A stretch of DNA of 64,000 nt, from the NCBI GenBank assembly GCA_022009835.1, contig CP091726.1, positions 248,001 to 312,000 on the forward strand, read 5' to 3'. A model generated the notes under the pieces. It had not been told where the DNA came from. It saw only the letters and a list, made by a program, of their open reading frames with translations, and did not search any database. This document shows, one piece after another, positions 39,065-49,895 of the stretch. The translations under genes and the position numbers were made by a program. Within the stretch, counting starts at the first letter, position 1. Each line of letters begins with the position of its first letter. The stretch is from Bacilli bacterium. GTDB lineage: Bacteria > Bacillota_I > Bacilli_A > RF39 > UBA660.

Positions 39065-40398
39065 TAATCTTCCTCTCTTTCAATACACTTTATTATTATA
39101 TCATAGTTTTCATCTTTTTTATAGCATAAATTACTTTTTTTAATATTTGGTATCCATAGTATTTTGTCTTCACTATCTACCAACATGGGATAATTATTTC
39201 TTTTTGATATTGGCAATTTATTTTTCTATAAATATTTCTTTTTACTTTTTTTCTATAGTTACTATTTTTTTAGAATTATGTAATCACCATCTTTTTCTAT
39301 TTCTTATGTATAAAAGGCAATTTAATGTTTTTTTACTATTTAGTCTACATATATTATTTCCATCTGATTCTTCTTCTGATACTTTTTTTAATTTCTAGAT
39401 TATCTATTTTTTTGTGGTATCTTCAAATATCATTTTATACTTTTTTTCTTCTTTAATGTTATTTTTTTGATATATAGTTTATTATATTCTTTTACTAGTA
39501 TTTTTACTTTGGGGTATATTTATACTTAAGTTGGGTTTATTACTATTTATCATAGTTAGTATATTTTGAATATGCTTTTCAGTAATTATGTTGCTTTCAT
39601 TATTGTAAATATCATTCATTATATAGTATAGAATATTCTTTTTTTAGGAATGGGTCTTCTTTATTTAGAATATCAATATTTATTATGTTATTTTTGATAA
39701 ATATTTGGTATTTTTTTATTTATTTCTCTATCAATATATTCATTATATTCTTGGAGAGTTTCGGAATACTTTAAGAATTTTAGATGAATATTTTTTTATC
39801 TTTTTTTCCTTTTAGTATTGGTAATATTTTTGTGTCTATACCAGTTTCTAGTATAGTCTATGTTTGTGTTAGAACTATCAATATAATATGTGATATTATG
39901 TGATTTGTTATAAGTTATTATGTCATTTTTTTGGTATATGGAAGCAATGGTCTTATTATATCATAGCCTTTTACCTTACTTATTCTCTTGATACCAGCAT
40001 AACCTTCAATATTTGATACTCTTTTCTATTTTCATGAGAATTGTTTCTATTAAATCATCTCCATGATGGGCAAGGAATAATTTATTTGAATTGTATTTTT
40101 GCAATATTTCTTCATAATATTTATATCTTATTTTTCTTGCTTCGTTTTCAAAGTTATTCTCTTTGTATTCTTTTATGGTCATTGATTCAAAAATTAAGTT
40201 ATGTTCTTGACAGTATGTTTTTTTAAATATTCTTCTTCAATGATACTTTGTTCTCTAATATTATGATTAATATGACATACTATTATTTTTGTTTGTTTTC
40301 TTTTCTAATAAATTTAGTAAACACATTGAGTCTGGACCTGCTGATACTCCTACTACTACATAGTTGTCAAAATTAATGTCGTTTAATTCCTGTTCCAT
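39058..40398 (-). CDS. tilS: TilS, tRNA-Ile lysidine synthetase (heavily frame-broken)
   Basis: Converts C34 of tRNA-Ile(CAU) to lysidine. From ATG 40396-40398 (GAAGGAGGAACT) the joined protein is about 440 residues: YVVVGVSAGPDSMCLLNLLE, VCHINHNIREQSIIEEEYL, ESMTIKEYKENNFENEARKIRYKYYEE, LFLAHHGDDLIETILMKIER, IIRPLLPYTKNDIITYN, then YYIDSSNTNIDYTRNWYRH. The P-loop reads SAGPDS where SGGxDS is usual. The C-terminal half is broken by many T runs (39150-39800). The end overlaps ftsH as in Bacillus, where the two genes are neighbours. Confidence 0.9.
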
Positions 40399-40509
40399 AG
40401 TTCCTCCTTCAAGCATATATTATATCAGAAAAATGATTATTTTTGAACATTTGTTTTGACATTTATTTTGTTTTATTATATAATTTTATTCTGTGAGGTG
40501 AAAAAACTT

Positions 40510-40860
40510 ATGAATTCTGATGATAAGATGGTGTCTTTTTTTTCTTTTTTAGCAGGTTTTTTCCTTCTTAGAAGAAGTTCGACATGTGGTGAATTATCTT
40601 ATTTAATGAATGATTTTACTAATAGATTTAATATTTATATTGATGATGATAATGATGATTTGTATCTTTTTAATAGAGTGGTTTGCTTTAAAGATAAGGA
40701 TATAAATTTAAGATATGATTATGATGATATTATTAATATTAATGGGAATATATATAGGGTTAATGACTATTTATATAGTTTGACTACTGATGAGGTAAGA
40801 GAGTACTTTGGTATTCCTTGTAAGGGTAATAGAATCAAAAGAAAAACTAAAGTTTCATAA
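40510..40860 (+). CDS. Small conserved hypothetical protein
   Basis: 116 residues from ATG 40510, chosen for GTGAGGTGAAAAAACTT before it. Start MNSDDKMVSFFSFLAGFFLL gives one hydrophobic helix; then RSSTCGELSYLMNDFTNRFN, an Asp-rich stretch (IYIDDDNDDLYLFNRVV) and SLTTDEVREYFGIPCKG. Possibly membrane-attached. No known family recognised. Converges on tyrS, with only six bases between the stops. Confidence 0.6.
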   Translation: MNSDDKMVSFFSFLAGFFLLRRSSTCGELSYLMNDFTNRFNIYIDDDNDDLYLFNRVVCFKDKDINLRYDYDDIININGNIYRVNDYLYSLTTDEVREYFGIPCKGNRIKRKTKVS

Positions 40861-40866
40861 TGAACT

Positions 40867-42081
40867 TTAGTTTATTTTTATTAGGTAGTATTTTTTCTTT
40901 CCTCTTCTGATTATGTGATTTTTTCTTGTGTTATCTACTAGATGGTTTTCATCGGTTGTTATTTCACCATCTAGGGAGATAGCATTATTTGATAGGAATT
41001 CTCTTGCTTCTCTTTTTGAAGATGCAATACCATTATTTGTCATTATATTTATTATTGTATCTTTTTCAGAAGTAAATGTTGGCATTCCTTTGAATACTGT
41101 TTCTATTTCTTCATCAGTTAGTTCTTTTATATTACCGGTAAATAGACATTCAGTTAATTTAATTGCTTCTTGTAGTTCTTCTTCACCATGTAAGAATCTT
41201 ACTACTTCACTAGCAAGTGCTTTTTGTGCTTCTCTTTTTTCTGGCTCTGTTTTTGTCATTTCTTCTAATCTATCGATTTCTTCATGTGATAGGAAGGTAA
41301 ATACTTTTAGGTATTCTACTACTTTTGAATCATCTGTATTTACTAGGTATTGGTAAATTTCATAAGGTGATGTTTTATTTTTATCTAACCATAGTGCATT
41401 TCCTTCACTCTTACCAAATTTATTTCCAAACTTATCTAGTATTAATGGCATTGTGAAACCATATGCCTCTTGTCCTGTTTTCTTTCTTATTAGGTCAATA
41501 CCAGCAGTTATATTTCCCCATTGATCTGAACCTGCTACTTGAAGCGTGCAGCCATATTCTTTATTTAGATGTAAAAAGTCTAAACTTTGTAATATCATGT
41601 ATGACATTTCACAGTAAGTAATACCACTTTCTAGTCTTCTTCTTACAATGTCTTTATTAATCATGTAATTTACATTGAAGTGTTTTCCATAGTCTCTTAA
41701 GAAGTCGATTGCGGAAATATCTTTTATCCAATCATAGTTATTTACTACTTTAAAACCAAATAGTCTTTGTACTTGATTTTTTAAGCATTCTGTATTTTTA
41801 AATAACTCTTCTTTTACTATTGTATCTCTTTCTGCTGTTGGTCTTGGATCTCCGATTAAACCTGTTCCTCCTCCTACTAATAGGATTGGATTATGACCAT
41901 AATCTTTTAACCTTTTACTTATTAGAAAACTTGATAAATGTCCTAAATGTAGTGAATCAGCAGTGGGGTCTGTTCCTATATAGAATGTTAATTTTTTTCA
42001 TTGTTTAACTTGTCTATTAAATCTGGACTTGAAAAGTCTTTTTATTAATCCTCTCCATACTAAATCGTCATATAATTTCAT
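40867..42081 (-). CDS. tyrS: Tyrosyl-tRNA synthetase (one frame break)
   Basis: About 405 residues. Class I motifs: HIGH as HLGHL in IGTDPTADSLHLGHLSSFLI, tyrosine site YMINKDIVRRRLESGITYCEMSYMILQSLDFLHL, QVAGSDQWGNITAGIDLIRK, KMSKS as KFGKSEGNALWLD. C-terminal S4-like domain: ISLDGEITTDENHLVDN. One break near 41995. Start ATG 42079-42081. Preceded by a T-box with a TAC specifier. Confidence 0.97.
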
Positions 42082-42099
42082 TTTTTTATCCTCTCCTTT

Positions 42100-42360
42100 T
42101 TTTATATAAAAAAAGATGATACCAAAAAGGACGAAATTACTCGTGGTACCACCTTTATTTACAATATTTTATTTATATTAATAATATTGTCTTAATATGA
42201 TAACGGTTTTTACCGATTAAACTATTAATATTGTAATTCATTATTTCAGTATTGTTAATTTCCACCTATCATTAACTCTCTATATTTAATACTATTTGAA
42301 ATAACTACTTAATATTCGTCGTTGTTTAATGAATATGTCTAAATTGTATTACATTTTTGG
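42100..42360 (-). promoter_or_regulatory. T-box leader (Tyr) of tyrS
   Basis: On the minus strand GGTGGTACCACG (revcomp of 42142-42153) is the T-box core, followed by a terminator with arms around 42112-42130. Upstream is the Stem I pattern AGAGAGTTAATGATAGGTGGAAATTAAC and a specifier loop GAATTACAA with codon TAC (Tyr). Uncharged tRNA-Tyr would stabilise the antiterminator and raise tyrS. Confidence 0.88.
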
Positions 42361-42642
42361 TATTAATGTCAATAATAAAATTGAAAAAAAGGTTTTAAAA
42401 GTTTTTTTGCTTCACTTTAACCCTTAATTAAACTTAAGTCTTAGAGTGTTAGTTCAAGCTTAATTTTTGTCTTAAACTAATGTATCAACCATACTTATTA
42501 TATATAAGTTATTTCTATATACTTTGTTGTTTATTAGTATATAGTATGTTGTTTGTTTAAGAAGTTTAATTAAAAAGTATTATTATTAATTTACTTTTTT
42601 ATTTTTTTATTATATAATATTTAAGGAAATGAGGGATAATCT

Positions 42643-43701
42643 ATGATAGATAGACTAGAGGCTACATTAAAAAGATATAATGAGATAGGAGAAGAACTAT
42701 CTAAGCCTGATATTATATCAGATATTAAGAAAATGACTCTTCTTTCTAAAGAAAGAACTGGGTTAGAGAAGACTGTTGAAGTATATAAAGAATATAAAAA
42801 AGTGTTAGATGATATTGAAGAGGCTAAGGAATTATTAAAAGATAAGGATATGGCTGAGTTTGCTAAAGAAGAACTTGCTAATGCTGAGGAAAAGAAAAGT
42901 AAATTAGAAGGTGAACTTGAAATACTTCTTATACCACATGATCCTAATGATGATAAGAATGTTATTGTAGAAATTAGGGGTGCTGCTGGCGGAGATGAGG
43001 CTAATATTTTTGCTGGTGATTTATTTGATATGTATAGTAAGTATGCTTCTAATGAAGGATGGAAAATAGAAATACTTAATGCAGTAGAAGGGACTGCTGG
43101 TGGGTATTCACAAATTGAATTTATGGTTAAGGGCTCTGGTGTTTATTCTAAATTAAAATATGAAAGTGGTGCTCATAGGGTACAAAGAGTACCTGCAACT
43201 GAAAGTCAGGGTAGAGTACATACTAGTACAGCTACTGTTCTTGTTATGCCTGAAGCGGAGGATTTTGATTTTGAACTTGATGAATCAGAAGTTAGAATTG
43301 ATATAACAAGAAGTAGTGGATGTGGTGGACAAGGTGTTAATACTACAGATAGTGCTGTTAGACTTACACATATTCCTACAGGTATTATTGTTTATTCACA
43401 AACTGAAAGAAGTCAGATCAAGAATAAAGAACTTGCTTTTAAAATACTTAAAACTAGACTTTATGATATGAAACTTAGAGAACAGGAGGAAAAAGAGGCG
43501 GCAGAGAGAAAGGTTAAGATTGGTACTGGGGATAGAAGTGAGAAGATAAGAACTTATAATTATCCTCAAAATAGAATTACTGATCATAGAATTGGTTATA
43601 CTTCAATGAATCTTGATAGAGTTATGGATGGAGATATGGAAGATTTAATTGAGGCTTTAATTAATGAAGATCAAAGAAAGAAATTAGAAGGAACTATTTA
43701 A
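42643..43701 (+). CDS. prfA: Peptide chain release factor 1
   Basis: 352 residues, intact. Tripeptide anticodon region near TESQGRVHTSTATV, GGQ motif SGCGGQGVNTTDSAVRLTH, N-terminal helical domain and IEIRGAAGGDEANIFAGDLFDMY. Reads UAA/UAG. Site AAATGAGGGATAATCT. Followed at once by prmC, which methylates the GGQ Gln. 42430-42640 upstream holds no gene; it is AT-rich with only short repeats. Confidence 0.97.
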   Translation: MIDRLEATLKRYNEIGEELSKPDIISDIKKMTLLSKERTGLEKTVEVYKEYKKVLDDIEEAKELLKDKDMAEFAKEELANAEEKKSKLEGELEILLIPHDPNDDKNVIVEIRGAAGGDEANIFAGDLFDMYSKYASNEGWKIEILNAVEGTAGGYSQIEFMVKGSGVYSKLKYESGAHRVQRVPATESQGRVHTSTATVLVMPEAEDFDFELDESEVRIDITRSSGCGGQGVNTTDSAVRLTHIPTGIIVYSQTERSQIKNKELAFKILKTRLYDMKLREQEEKEAAERKVKIGTGDRSEKIRTYNYPQNRITDHRIGYTSMNLDRVMDGDMEDLIEALINEDQRKKLEGTI

Positions 43702-43708
43702 TAAGTTT

Positions 43709-44433
43709 ATGAATAAAGAAATAGAATATTTAAAAAAATATTTAAAAGATAAAGATATGAATATCGCTATTAAAGAATTAGAAAGTGGTATTCCAGTACA
43801 ATATATTGTCGGTAATGTTGATTTTTATGGTTATACTTTTAAAGTTAATAAGAATACTTTAATACCTAGATTTGAGACTGAATTATTAGTAGAAAAAACT
43901 ATTAAATATATAAATAAGTATTTTAATAATGAAATTAAGATACTTGATATTGGCACTGGTAGTGGGTGTATTGCTATTACTTTAAATAAATTATTAGATA
44001 ACAGTAGGGTAACTGCTGTTGACATATCTAAAAATGCTCTTGATGTTGCTAGAGAGAATAATAAAATTAATAATACTGATGTTAATTTTTATAGAGAGTG
44101 ATGTTTTTTTCTAATATTAATGATAAGTATGATGTTATTATTAGTAATCCACCATATATTAGTTATGATGAAGATATTATGGATGTTGTTTATAATAATG
44201 AACCACATATGGCATTGTATGCTGATGATAATGGGTTATATTTTTATGATAAAATACTTATGGAATGTAGAAAGTACTTGAATGATAGGTTTTTTATAGC
44301 TTTTGAAATAGGTTATAAACAGGGTAATGATATTATTAATATTATTAATAAGTATTTTGATAATGTTAATATATCTTTAGAAAAAGATTATAGTGGTAGA
44401 GATAGATTTATATTTGTTAGTAATATTAATTAG
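43709..44433 (+). CDS. prmC: PrmC/HemK, release-factor glutamine methyltransferase (one frame break)
   Basis: About 241 residues: LESGIPVQYIVGNVDFYGY, VNKNTLIPRFETELLVEKTI, ILDIGTGSGCIAITL (SAM site), VDISKNALDVARENN, VIISNPPYISYDED (NPPY catalytic motif), YDKILMECRKYL. One break at about 44100. Modifies RF1 made from the gene before it. Confidence 0.95.
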
Positions 44434-44477
44434 AAAGTACTAGATGCTTTCTTTTTTTGTTTGAATGTATTTTTTTG

Positions 44478-44576
44478 TTAGAAAGTTTACACCGTGAATA
44501 TGATATATTATTATTGTTTATATATAGATTATGATAATAGGTTATATATGATAGAAAAAAAGACCTAGGCTTTTTC
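44478..44576 (+). ncRNA. Candidate structured RNA, copy A
   Basis: Bases 44478-44533 align with 52554-52608 at roughly three of four positions, with TGAATATGATAT identical. After it a hairpin has stem AGAAAAA...TTTTTCT around loop ACCTAGG (about 44552-44576). In copy B the matching stem is a different sequence but the loop is ACTATAGG. A first hairpin of AT arms lies before it. It sits between the convergent prmC and PBP genes, not ahead of an ORF, so it would be a stand-alone RNA. Strand chosen by the terminator downstream. Confidence 0.45.
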
Positions 44577-44582
44577 TGAAAA

Positions 44583-44612
44583 TAAAAGTATTATTCTGTT
44601 AATACTTTATTT
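44583..44612. terminator. Terminator of the class A PBP gene
   Basis: AAAGTATTA/TAATACTTT with T runs on both strands at about 44585-44612, overlapping the PBP stop. Confidence 0.6.
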
Positions 44613-46613
44613 TTCTTCTTTGAAGACAGCATCTAGATCTTTAGTAGTTCCATTTAATGTTGGTTCTGTTCCTTTTATATAGAAGAACATTTCTTTTTGC
44701 ATCGTTATCGTTTGCTATTATACCTGTTATAGGATTTACTAATACTCCTACTACATTAGAAGGTATATTATACCATGTTGTTTCTTTTATCTTTGAAATA
44801 TGATTCCATGGTATCTATCCAAATATTTTTTTATGGTATGAATAGTCTTTTGATTCTATTTTTTTATTATTATCATATCCATTCCATATTCCAAGTACGG
44901 CATCTTTGTTATAGCCCATTATTAATAGGTCTGTATCTGTTGTTCCTGATTTAATACTATATTTATGTGTTATGTTAGGTAATAATGATATTAGAGTAGG
45001 ATAGTTATAATCAATAAAGTTTTTATCATAGGTATATGTTAACATTTCATTTAATATAAAAGTAAGACTTTGATTTAATATTAGTTCTTTTTTTCTTCTT
45101 TATTTTTCGTATAGAACATTTCCTTTGGAGTCTACTATTTTCTTTATGAAATGAGGTTCTACTTTATATCCTAGATTAGCAAATGCTGAATAACTTGTTG
45201 TCATTTCTAATAAACTTATTTCTTCGGTACCTAGTGCTAGAGATGGTATTTCAATTAGGTTACTTGTTATTCCAAGTCTTTTAGCGGTATTTATTAATAT
45301 GTTTTCTCCTAGAAAGAGATGAGTTTTGACAGCATATATGTTATCAGAGTAGGATATGGCTGCTGCCATTGATATTGGGCTATTGGCATAGGTATTATTA
45401 TAGTTATTGGGACTATATGTTTTATCTCCAGCAAAGGTAAATGTTGTTTTTTCACTGGTAAATGATGATGAAGCGGTAAAACCATTTTCAAGAGCCGAAT
45501 AATATAGTAGTGGTTTCATAGTAGAGCCTACTTGTCTTTTGGCTTTAGTTGCTCTATTATATTCACTTTTATAGTAAGAGTTTCCTCCTATCATAGCCAT
45601 TACACCACCTGTATTTGGATTCATCATGATAGCGGCTGTTTCAACTTCTGTTTCATCATTTACATAACTATATACGGCTTTTTCTAAATCTTCTTGAGCT
45701 TCGATATCAAGAGTTGTATATATTTTTAACCCTCCTGTTTTTGGTTATTTCTTCGGGGATATTTGTTAATTTTTTTATTTCTTCTAATACTGAATCTCTG
45801 ATATAATTGATACTTGTTATGTTATTTTTTTCTTTTTCCTATTATTTGGAGATTTTTTTATTTATATCGTTATTATATTCTTTTTTTCAGTTATTTTTTT
45901 GTTATCTTTCATTAATTTTAATACTATTTTTTTGTCTTTCTTTGGCTTTGCTATAGTTTTTTTACAGGGGAATAGTTATTTGGAGATTTAGGTATTCCTG
46001 CTAGCATAGAAGCTTCTTCTAGAGTTAAGTCTTTAGCGGATTTATTAAAGTAGTATTTGGAAGCTGCTTCTATTCCATAGACTCCTCCATAATTTATGGT
46101 ATTTAGATATCCTTCTAGTATTTCATCTTTAGTGTAATGTACTTCTAGTTCGGTTGCTAATAGGGCTTCATCTATTTTTCTCTTCCAGGTTTTTTCAAAG
46201 TTTAAAAAGAGATTTCTAGCATATTGTTGTGAGATTGTAGACGCACCTTCACTCTTATCACCTTTTATGATGTTATTTATTATGGCTTTACTTATTCTTA
46301 GGTAATCGAAGCCGATATGTTTATAGAAATGTTTATCTTCGGTAGAAAGGGTAGCCTCTATTAAATAGGGGCTTATTTCTTGCAGTGATACCCAGTCTTT
46401 GTCGTCATTAAATACTAATTCGTTTTTGGTATCGTATAGATAGTATGATTTTGATTTGTTTATTTCTAGTTTTGGTGTTATATAAGCATAGGCAAATACT
46501 ACAATATGTACTGATATAAATAGTATTAGTGGTAGTAGTGATAATAATATTATTTTTCTTTTTTTATATTTTTCTTCATTTATATCCCTCATTTTTTTTT
46601 TTTTGTATGTCAT
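44607..46613 (-). CDS. Class A penicillin-binding protein, PBP1A type (frame-broken)
   Basis: About 665 residues. TM anchor IILLSLLPLILFISVHIVVF; glycosyltransferase family 51 domain with TEDKHFYKHIGFDYLRISKA, GASTISQQYARNLFL, EGYLNTINYGGVYGIEAASKYYFNK; transpeptidase domain with nucleophile Ser in RQVGSTMKPLLYY, ISYSDNIYAVK (SxN) and YSIKSGTTDTD (KSG). It polymerises glycan and cross-links peptides outside the membrane. Frame breaks at 45720-45960, 45105, 44810. Start may be ATG 46611-46613 or the later one near 46592; a 12-base A run separates them. Confidence 0.93.
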
Positions 46614-46704
46614 TTATTATTATGTTAAAAAAATTGTTTAAAATATGTTGTATTTTTTTAAAGTTATGGTATGATTTCAAATGAAATGTTTGGAGGCGAT
46701 ATTA

Positions 46705-47085
46705 TTAGAGTTTTTTTGTTAATGGTTATTTAAAAAAATAATACTGATGGTGAAAAATACCATTTTTTTAAAGAAAAAAAGGTATTAGAACTAAGGATAA
46801 ATTGTCTTTTTGTATTTGATGATGTTAAATATTCTATTAAGATTAATGATAATGATATTATGCTTGTTAGAGATGGTAATGATTTTTATTAATAGTTTTT
46901 TTCTTTTAGTGAGAAAAAGTAGTAAAAAGTAATTATTATCTTAAGGAACATGGTTATTCTATAGATATGGATGTTAATGTTGATGTCTTGGTTATTGATG
47001 ATAATAAGATTTTTTTATTAAGTATGTTATTGCTCAAACAGGATGTGAATATGAGTTAATGATTGAAATGGAAGGTGTTTTATGA
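46705..47085 (+). CDS. YwiB-like DUF1934 protein (frame-broken)
   Basis: About 125 residues joined: RVFVNGYLKNNTDGEKYHF, LSFVFDDVKYSIKINDNDIMLVRDGND, SNYYLKEHGYSIDMDVNVDVLVIDDNKI, FIKYVIAQTGCEYELMIEMEGVL. This is the calycin-like DUF1934 pattern, and ywiB lies next to argS in Bacillus too. The start is uncertain: TTTGGAGGCGAT is the site, but only ATT/ATA/TTG codons follow at the right distance. Stop overlaps the argS ATG. Confidence 0.7.
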
Positions 47086-48692
47086 GTATAAAAAATAAAT
47101 TACAGTACATTATAAAAGCGTGCTTACCTATTGATATGGATGTTAATAAGATTGTTATTGAGATTCCTAAGGATAAGAAGAATGGTGATTATTCTTCAAA
47201 TGTGGCTTTTTTACTTGCTAAAGAGTTAAAGAGTAGTCCTATGTCTATTGCTAATGATATTAAGGATAAGATTAGTGATAAAATGATTGATAGAATAGAG
47301 GTTGCTAATCCAGGTTTTTATTAATTTTTTTATATTAATAAGAATTATTTACTTAATAATATTAATGTTATTAATGATATGGGTAAGAATTATGGTAAGA
47401 GTGATTTTGGTAAGTTAGAGAAAGTTAATATTGAATATGTATCAGCGAATCCTACTGGGACTTTACATATTGGCCATGGTAGAGGTGCTGTATATGGTGA
47501 TTGTTTGTCTAATATTATGTCTTTTGCTGGTTATGATGTTACGAGGGAATATTATATTAATGATGCTGGTAATCAGATGTATAATCTTGGTGTGTCTATT
47601 AAGGAAAGATATAAAGAAAAGTGTGGAATAGAGTTTTCTATCCCAGAGAATGGTTATCATGGTAAGGAAATTATTACTTTAGCTGAATCTTTATATGATG
47701 AATATGGTGATAGTAAGTTGGATGAGGATATTGAATTCTTTAAGGAGAAGGGCCTTGATATTTTACTTGATGGTATTAAGAAGGACTTGGATTCTTTTAG
47801 GGTTAATTTTGATGTCTTTACTAGTGAACAATCTTTATATGATAGGGGTCTTGTTGAAGATACTTTATCTAAACTTAAAAATAGTGGTAAGTGTTATGTT
47901 GAAGATAATGCTTTATGGCTTAGAACTACTGATTTATATGATGAAAAAGATAGAGTTTTGATTAAGAGTGATGGTAATTATACTTATTTACTTCCTGATA
48001 TTGCTTATCATAGTGATAAGTTCAATAGGGGTTTTGATAGACTTATTGATGTACTTGGCTCTGATCATCATGGTTATATTCATAGACTTAAGTCTTCACT
48101 AGAGTTTGTGGGATATGATGCTAGTAAAATTGATATTAGAATTCTTCAGATGGTTAGACTTCTTAGAAATGGCGAGGAGGTTAAACTTAGTAAGAGAACC
48201 GGTAAAACGATTACTTTGAATGAATTGATTGATGATGTTGGTGTTAATGCTGCTAGATTCTTTTTTGCATCAAAGAGTTTGGATACACAAATGGATTTTG
48301 ACTTAGACCTTGCGGTTAAAAATAGTAATGAAAATCCTATCTTCTATATTGAATATGCTAATGCTAGAATTAGTTCTATTTTAAGAGGCAAGACTATAGA
48401 AAATGATTTGAGGTTTAGTACTATTGATAGCAATAGTGCATATACTATTTTGAACAAGTTAGCGGAGTTTGAGGATGTCGTTGTTAGTGCGGCTTCAAAA
48501 GGAACACCACACCTAGTTGCTAACTATTTATACGAACTTGCTGGATTATTTCATAGTTATTATTCAGCAGAGAAAATTGTTACTGATGATGAAGTATATA
48601 CTAAAGAGAGAATTGCCTTTATTGCCGCTATTAGGGTAGTTATGAATAATGCTGCTAATATGCTTGGGTTAATTCTTAGAGAAGAAATGTAG
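47082..48692 (+). CDS. argS: Arginyl-tRNA synthetase (one frame break)
   Basis: About 537 residues. N-terminal Add-1 domain (VIEIPKDKKNGDYSSNVAFLLAKEL), then after a break at 47325 VNIEYVSANPTGTLHIGHGRGAVYGD with HIGH, DALWLR-like DNALWLRTTDLYDEKDRVL, YLLPDIAYHSDKFNRGFD, LGSDHHGYIHRL, QMVRLLRNGEEVKLSKRTG. C-terminal anticodon domain ends NMLGLILREEM. Overlaps the ywiB-like gene by four bases; rpoE follows 12 bases on. Confidence 0.96.
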
Positions 48693-48704
48693 GAGGAAAA
48701 TATT

Positions 48705-49154
48705 ATGCTTAGTAAAATGAGTAAAAGGAAAATCTTGAAATGTTATCTTATGCTAAAATAGCAGAATTATATTTAAAAAGAAAATAAGAAACCTATGAAT
48801 ACGGCTGATCTATTTAAAGAGGTATGTAAATTACTTGAATTGTCTGATAGTGAATATCAAGAAAGAATAGGAGATTTCTTTGAGTCTTTAACTACTTCTA
48901 AGGAGTTTATTTTACTTAATGATGGTAATTGGGATTTAAGGATTAATCATTCTGTTAAAATAGATATTGATGATATTTATGAAGAAACTGATTCTGAGGA
49001 AGATGAGAATGAAGATGGTTATGATGATGAGAATATGAGTGAAGAAGATAACTATGATGATGACTATACTGATAGTAGTGATGATGATGTTTTAGATGAT
49101 GACTATGCTGATTTAAATATTGTTGATGATGAAGAACTAGATAGCGAGAACTAG
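48705..49154 (+). CDS. rpoE: RNA polymerase delta subunit RpoE (frame-broken)
   Basis: About 148 residues. HARE-HTH domain: MSKEEILEMLSYAKIAELYLKENKKPMNTADLFKEV, GDFFESLTTSKEFILLNDGNWDLR; then a very acidic disordered tail (Asp/Glu/Tyr/Asn). Delta speeds RNA polymerase recycling and is specific to Firmicutes. The low-complexity tail from residue 90 is as expected. Breaks near 48720 and 48780. Site AGGAGGAAAATATT. Confidence 0.94.
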
Positions 49155-49164
49155 TTCTTTTTTA
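49132..49164 (+). terminator. Terminator of argS-rpoE
   Basis: AAGAACTAG/CTAGTTCTT (49132-49140, 49151-49159) then T run. Confidence 0.7.
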
Positions 49165-49216
49165 TTGACTTATGTCATTTAATGAACTATAATATAGATA
49201 TTATTTGGAGGTTATT

Positions 49217-49838
49217 ATGAATTGTTATAGAGAAACATATGATAGATTAGTTAAAGAACTTAAGATATTAGAAACATATAGGGAAAATATGATTGGTGAA
49301 TATAATGATTTATCTAGCGAGTATAAGGTTCTTGCTACTGAATATAATATGAAAAGAATGGGTATTGATGCTGATTGGCAGAATGAAGTAAATAAATATT
49401 TAAAGTTAATACTTAGATTGTTTGTTTCGAATGTTGGGTTGGCTGTAATTTTAGTTATTATCAATTCTTTTGGTGCTTTTTTTATCAACGGGAATGTCAA
49501 TTCTATTAGCGGCATTAGCAGTTATTATTGGAACTACAACTGGTTTTTTTAATTGATTATAAGAAACACTCAAAAAAATATTTGAAGATTTTTGAATTGA
49601 GAAGAGTTGACTTAAAGGATAGCTATGAGAAGAATTTAGAAATTCTTCACAGTAAATTAAATGCTTCTTCTAATGAACTTAATAGAATAGATATGAATAT
49701 TTCTGATAATAAAAAAATGAAATTAATTCTCTTATAATGGGTTATGGAAAATTATGTTTAGGAATATCTGATATTAATGAGAATGCTCCTAGTGATAATA
49801 AAGCTTATGTTAGAAAGAGAACTATTAATGATAAATAG
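49217..49838 (+). CDS. Hypothetical protein with coiled coils and two TM helices (frame-broken)
   Basis: About 205 residues. MNCYRETYDRLVKELKILET starts a coiled coil of about 65 residues; two TM helices follow (LILRLFVSNVGLAVILVIIN; after joining, SILLAALAVIIGTTTGFF); then a second coiled coil (KHSKKYLKIFELRRVDLKDSYEKN) and a tail DENAPSDNK-like. Hairpin-like topology with both ends on one side. No family recognised. Site TTGGAGGTTATT. Terminator at 49836-49862. Confidence 0.65.
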
Positions 49839-49895
49839 GAACTAGATACTGGTTCTTTTTTCTTTGGTTTGTTCATAGTATTATATGGAGGCTAT

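Noticed and set aside
40928..41356. Plus-strand ORF opposite tyrS
   Set aside because: Mirror of the well-supported TyrRS coding strand.
42430..42640. Structured RNA upstream of prfA
   Set aside because: Only short AT-rich repeats; no stable stem or second copy found.
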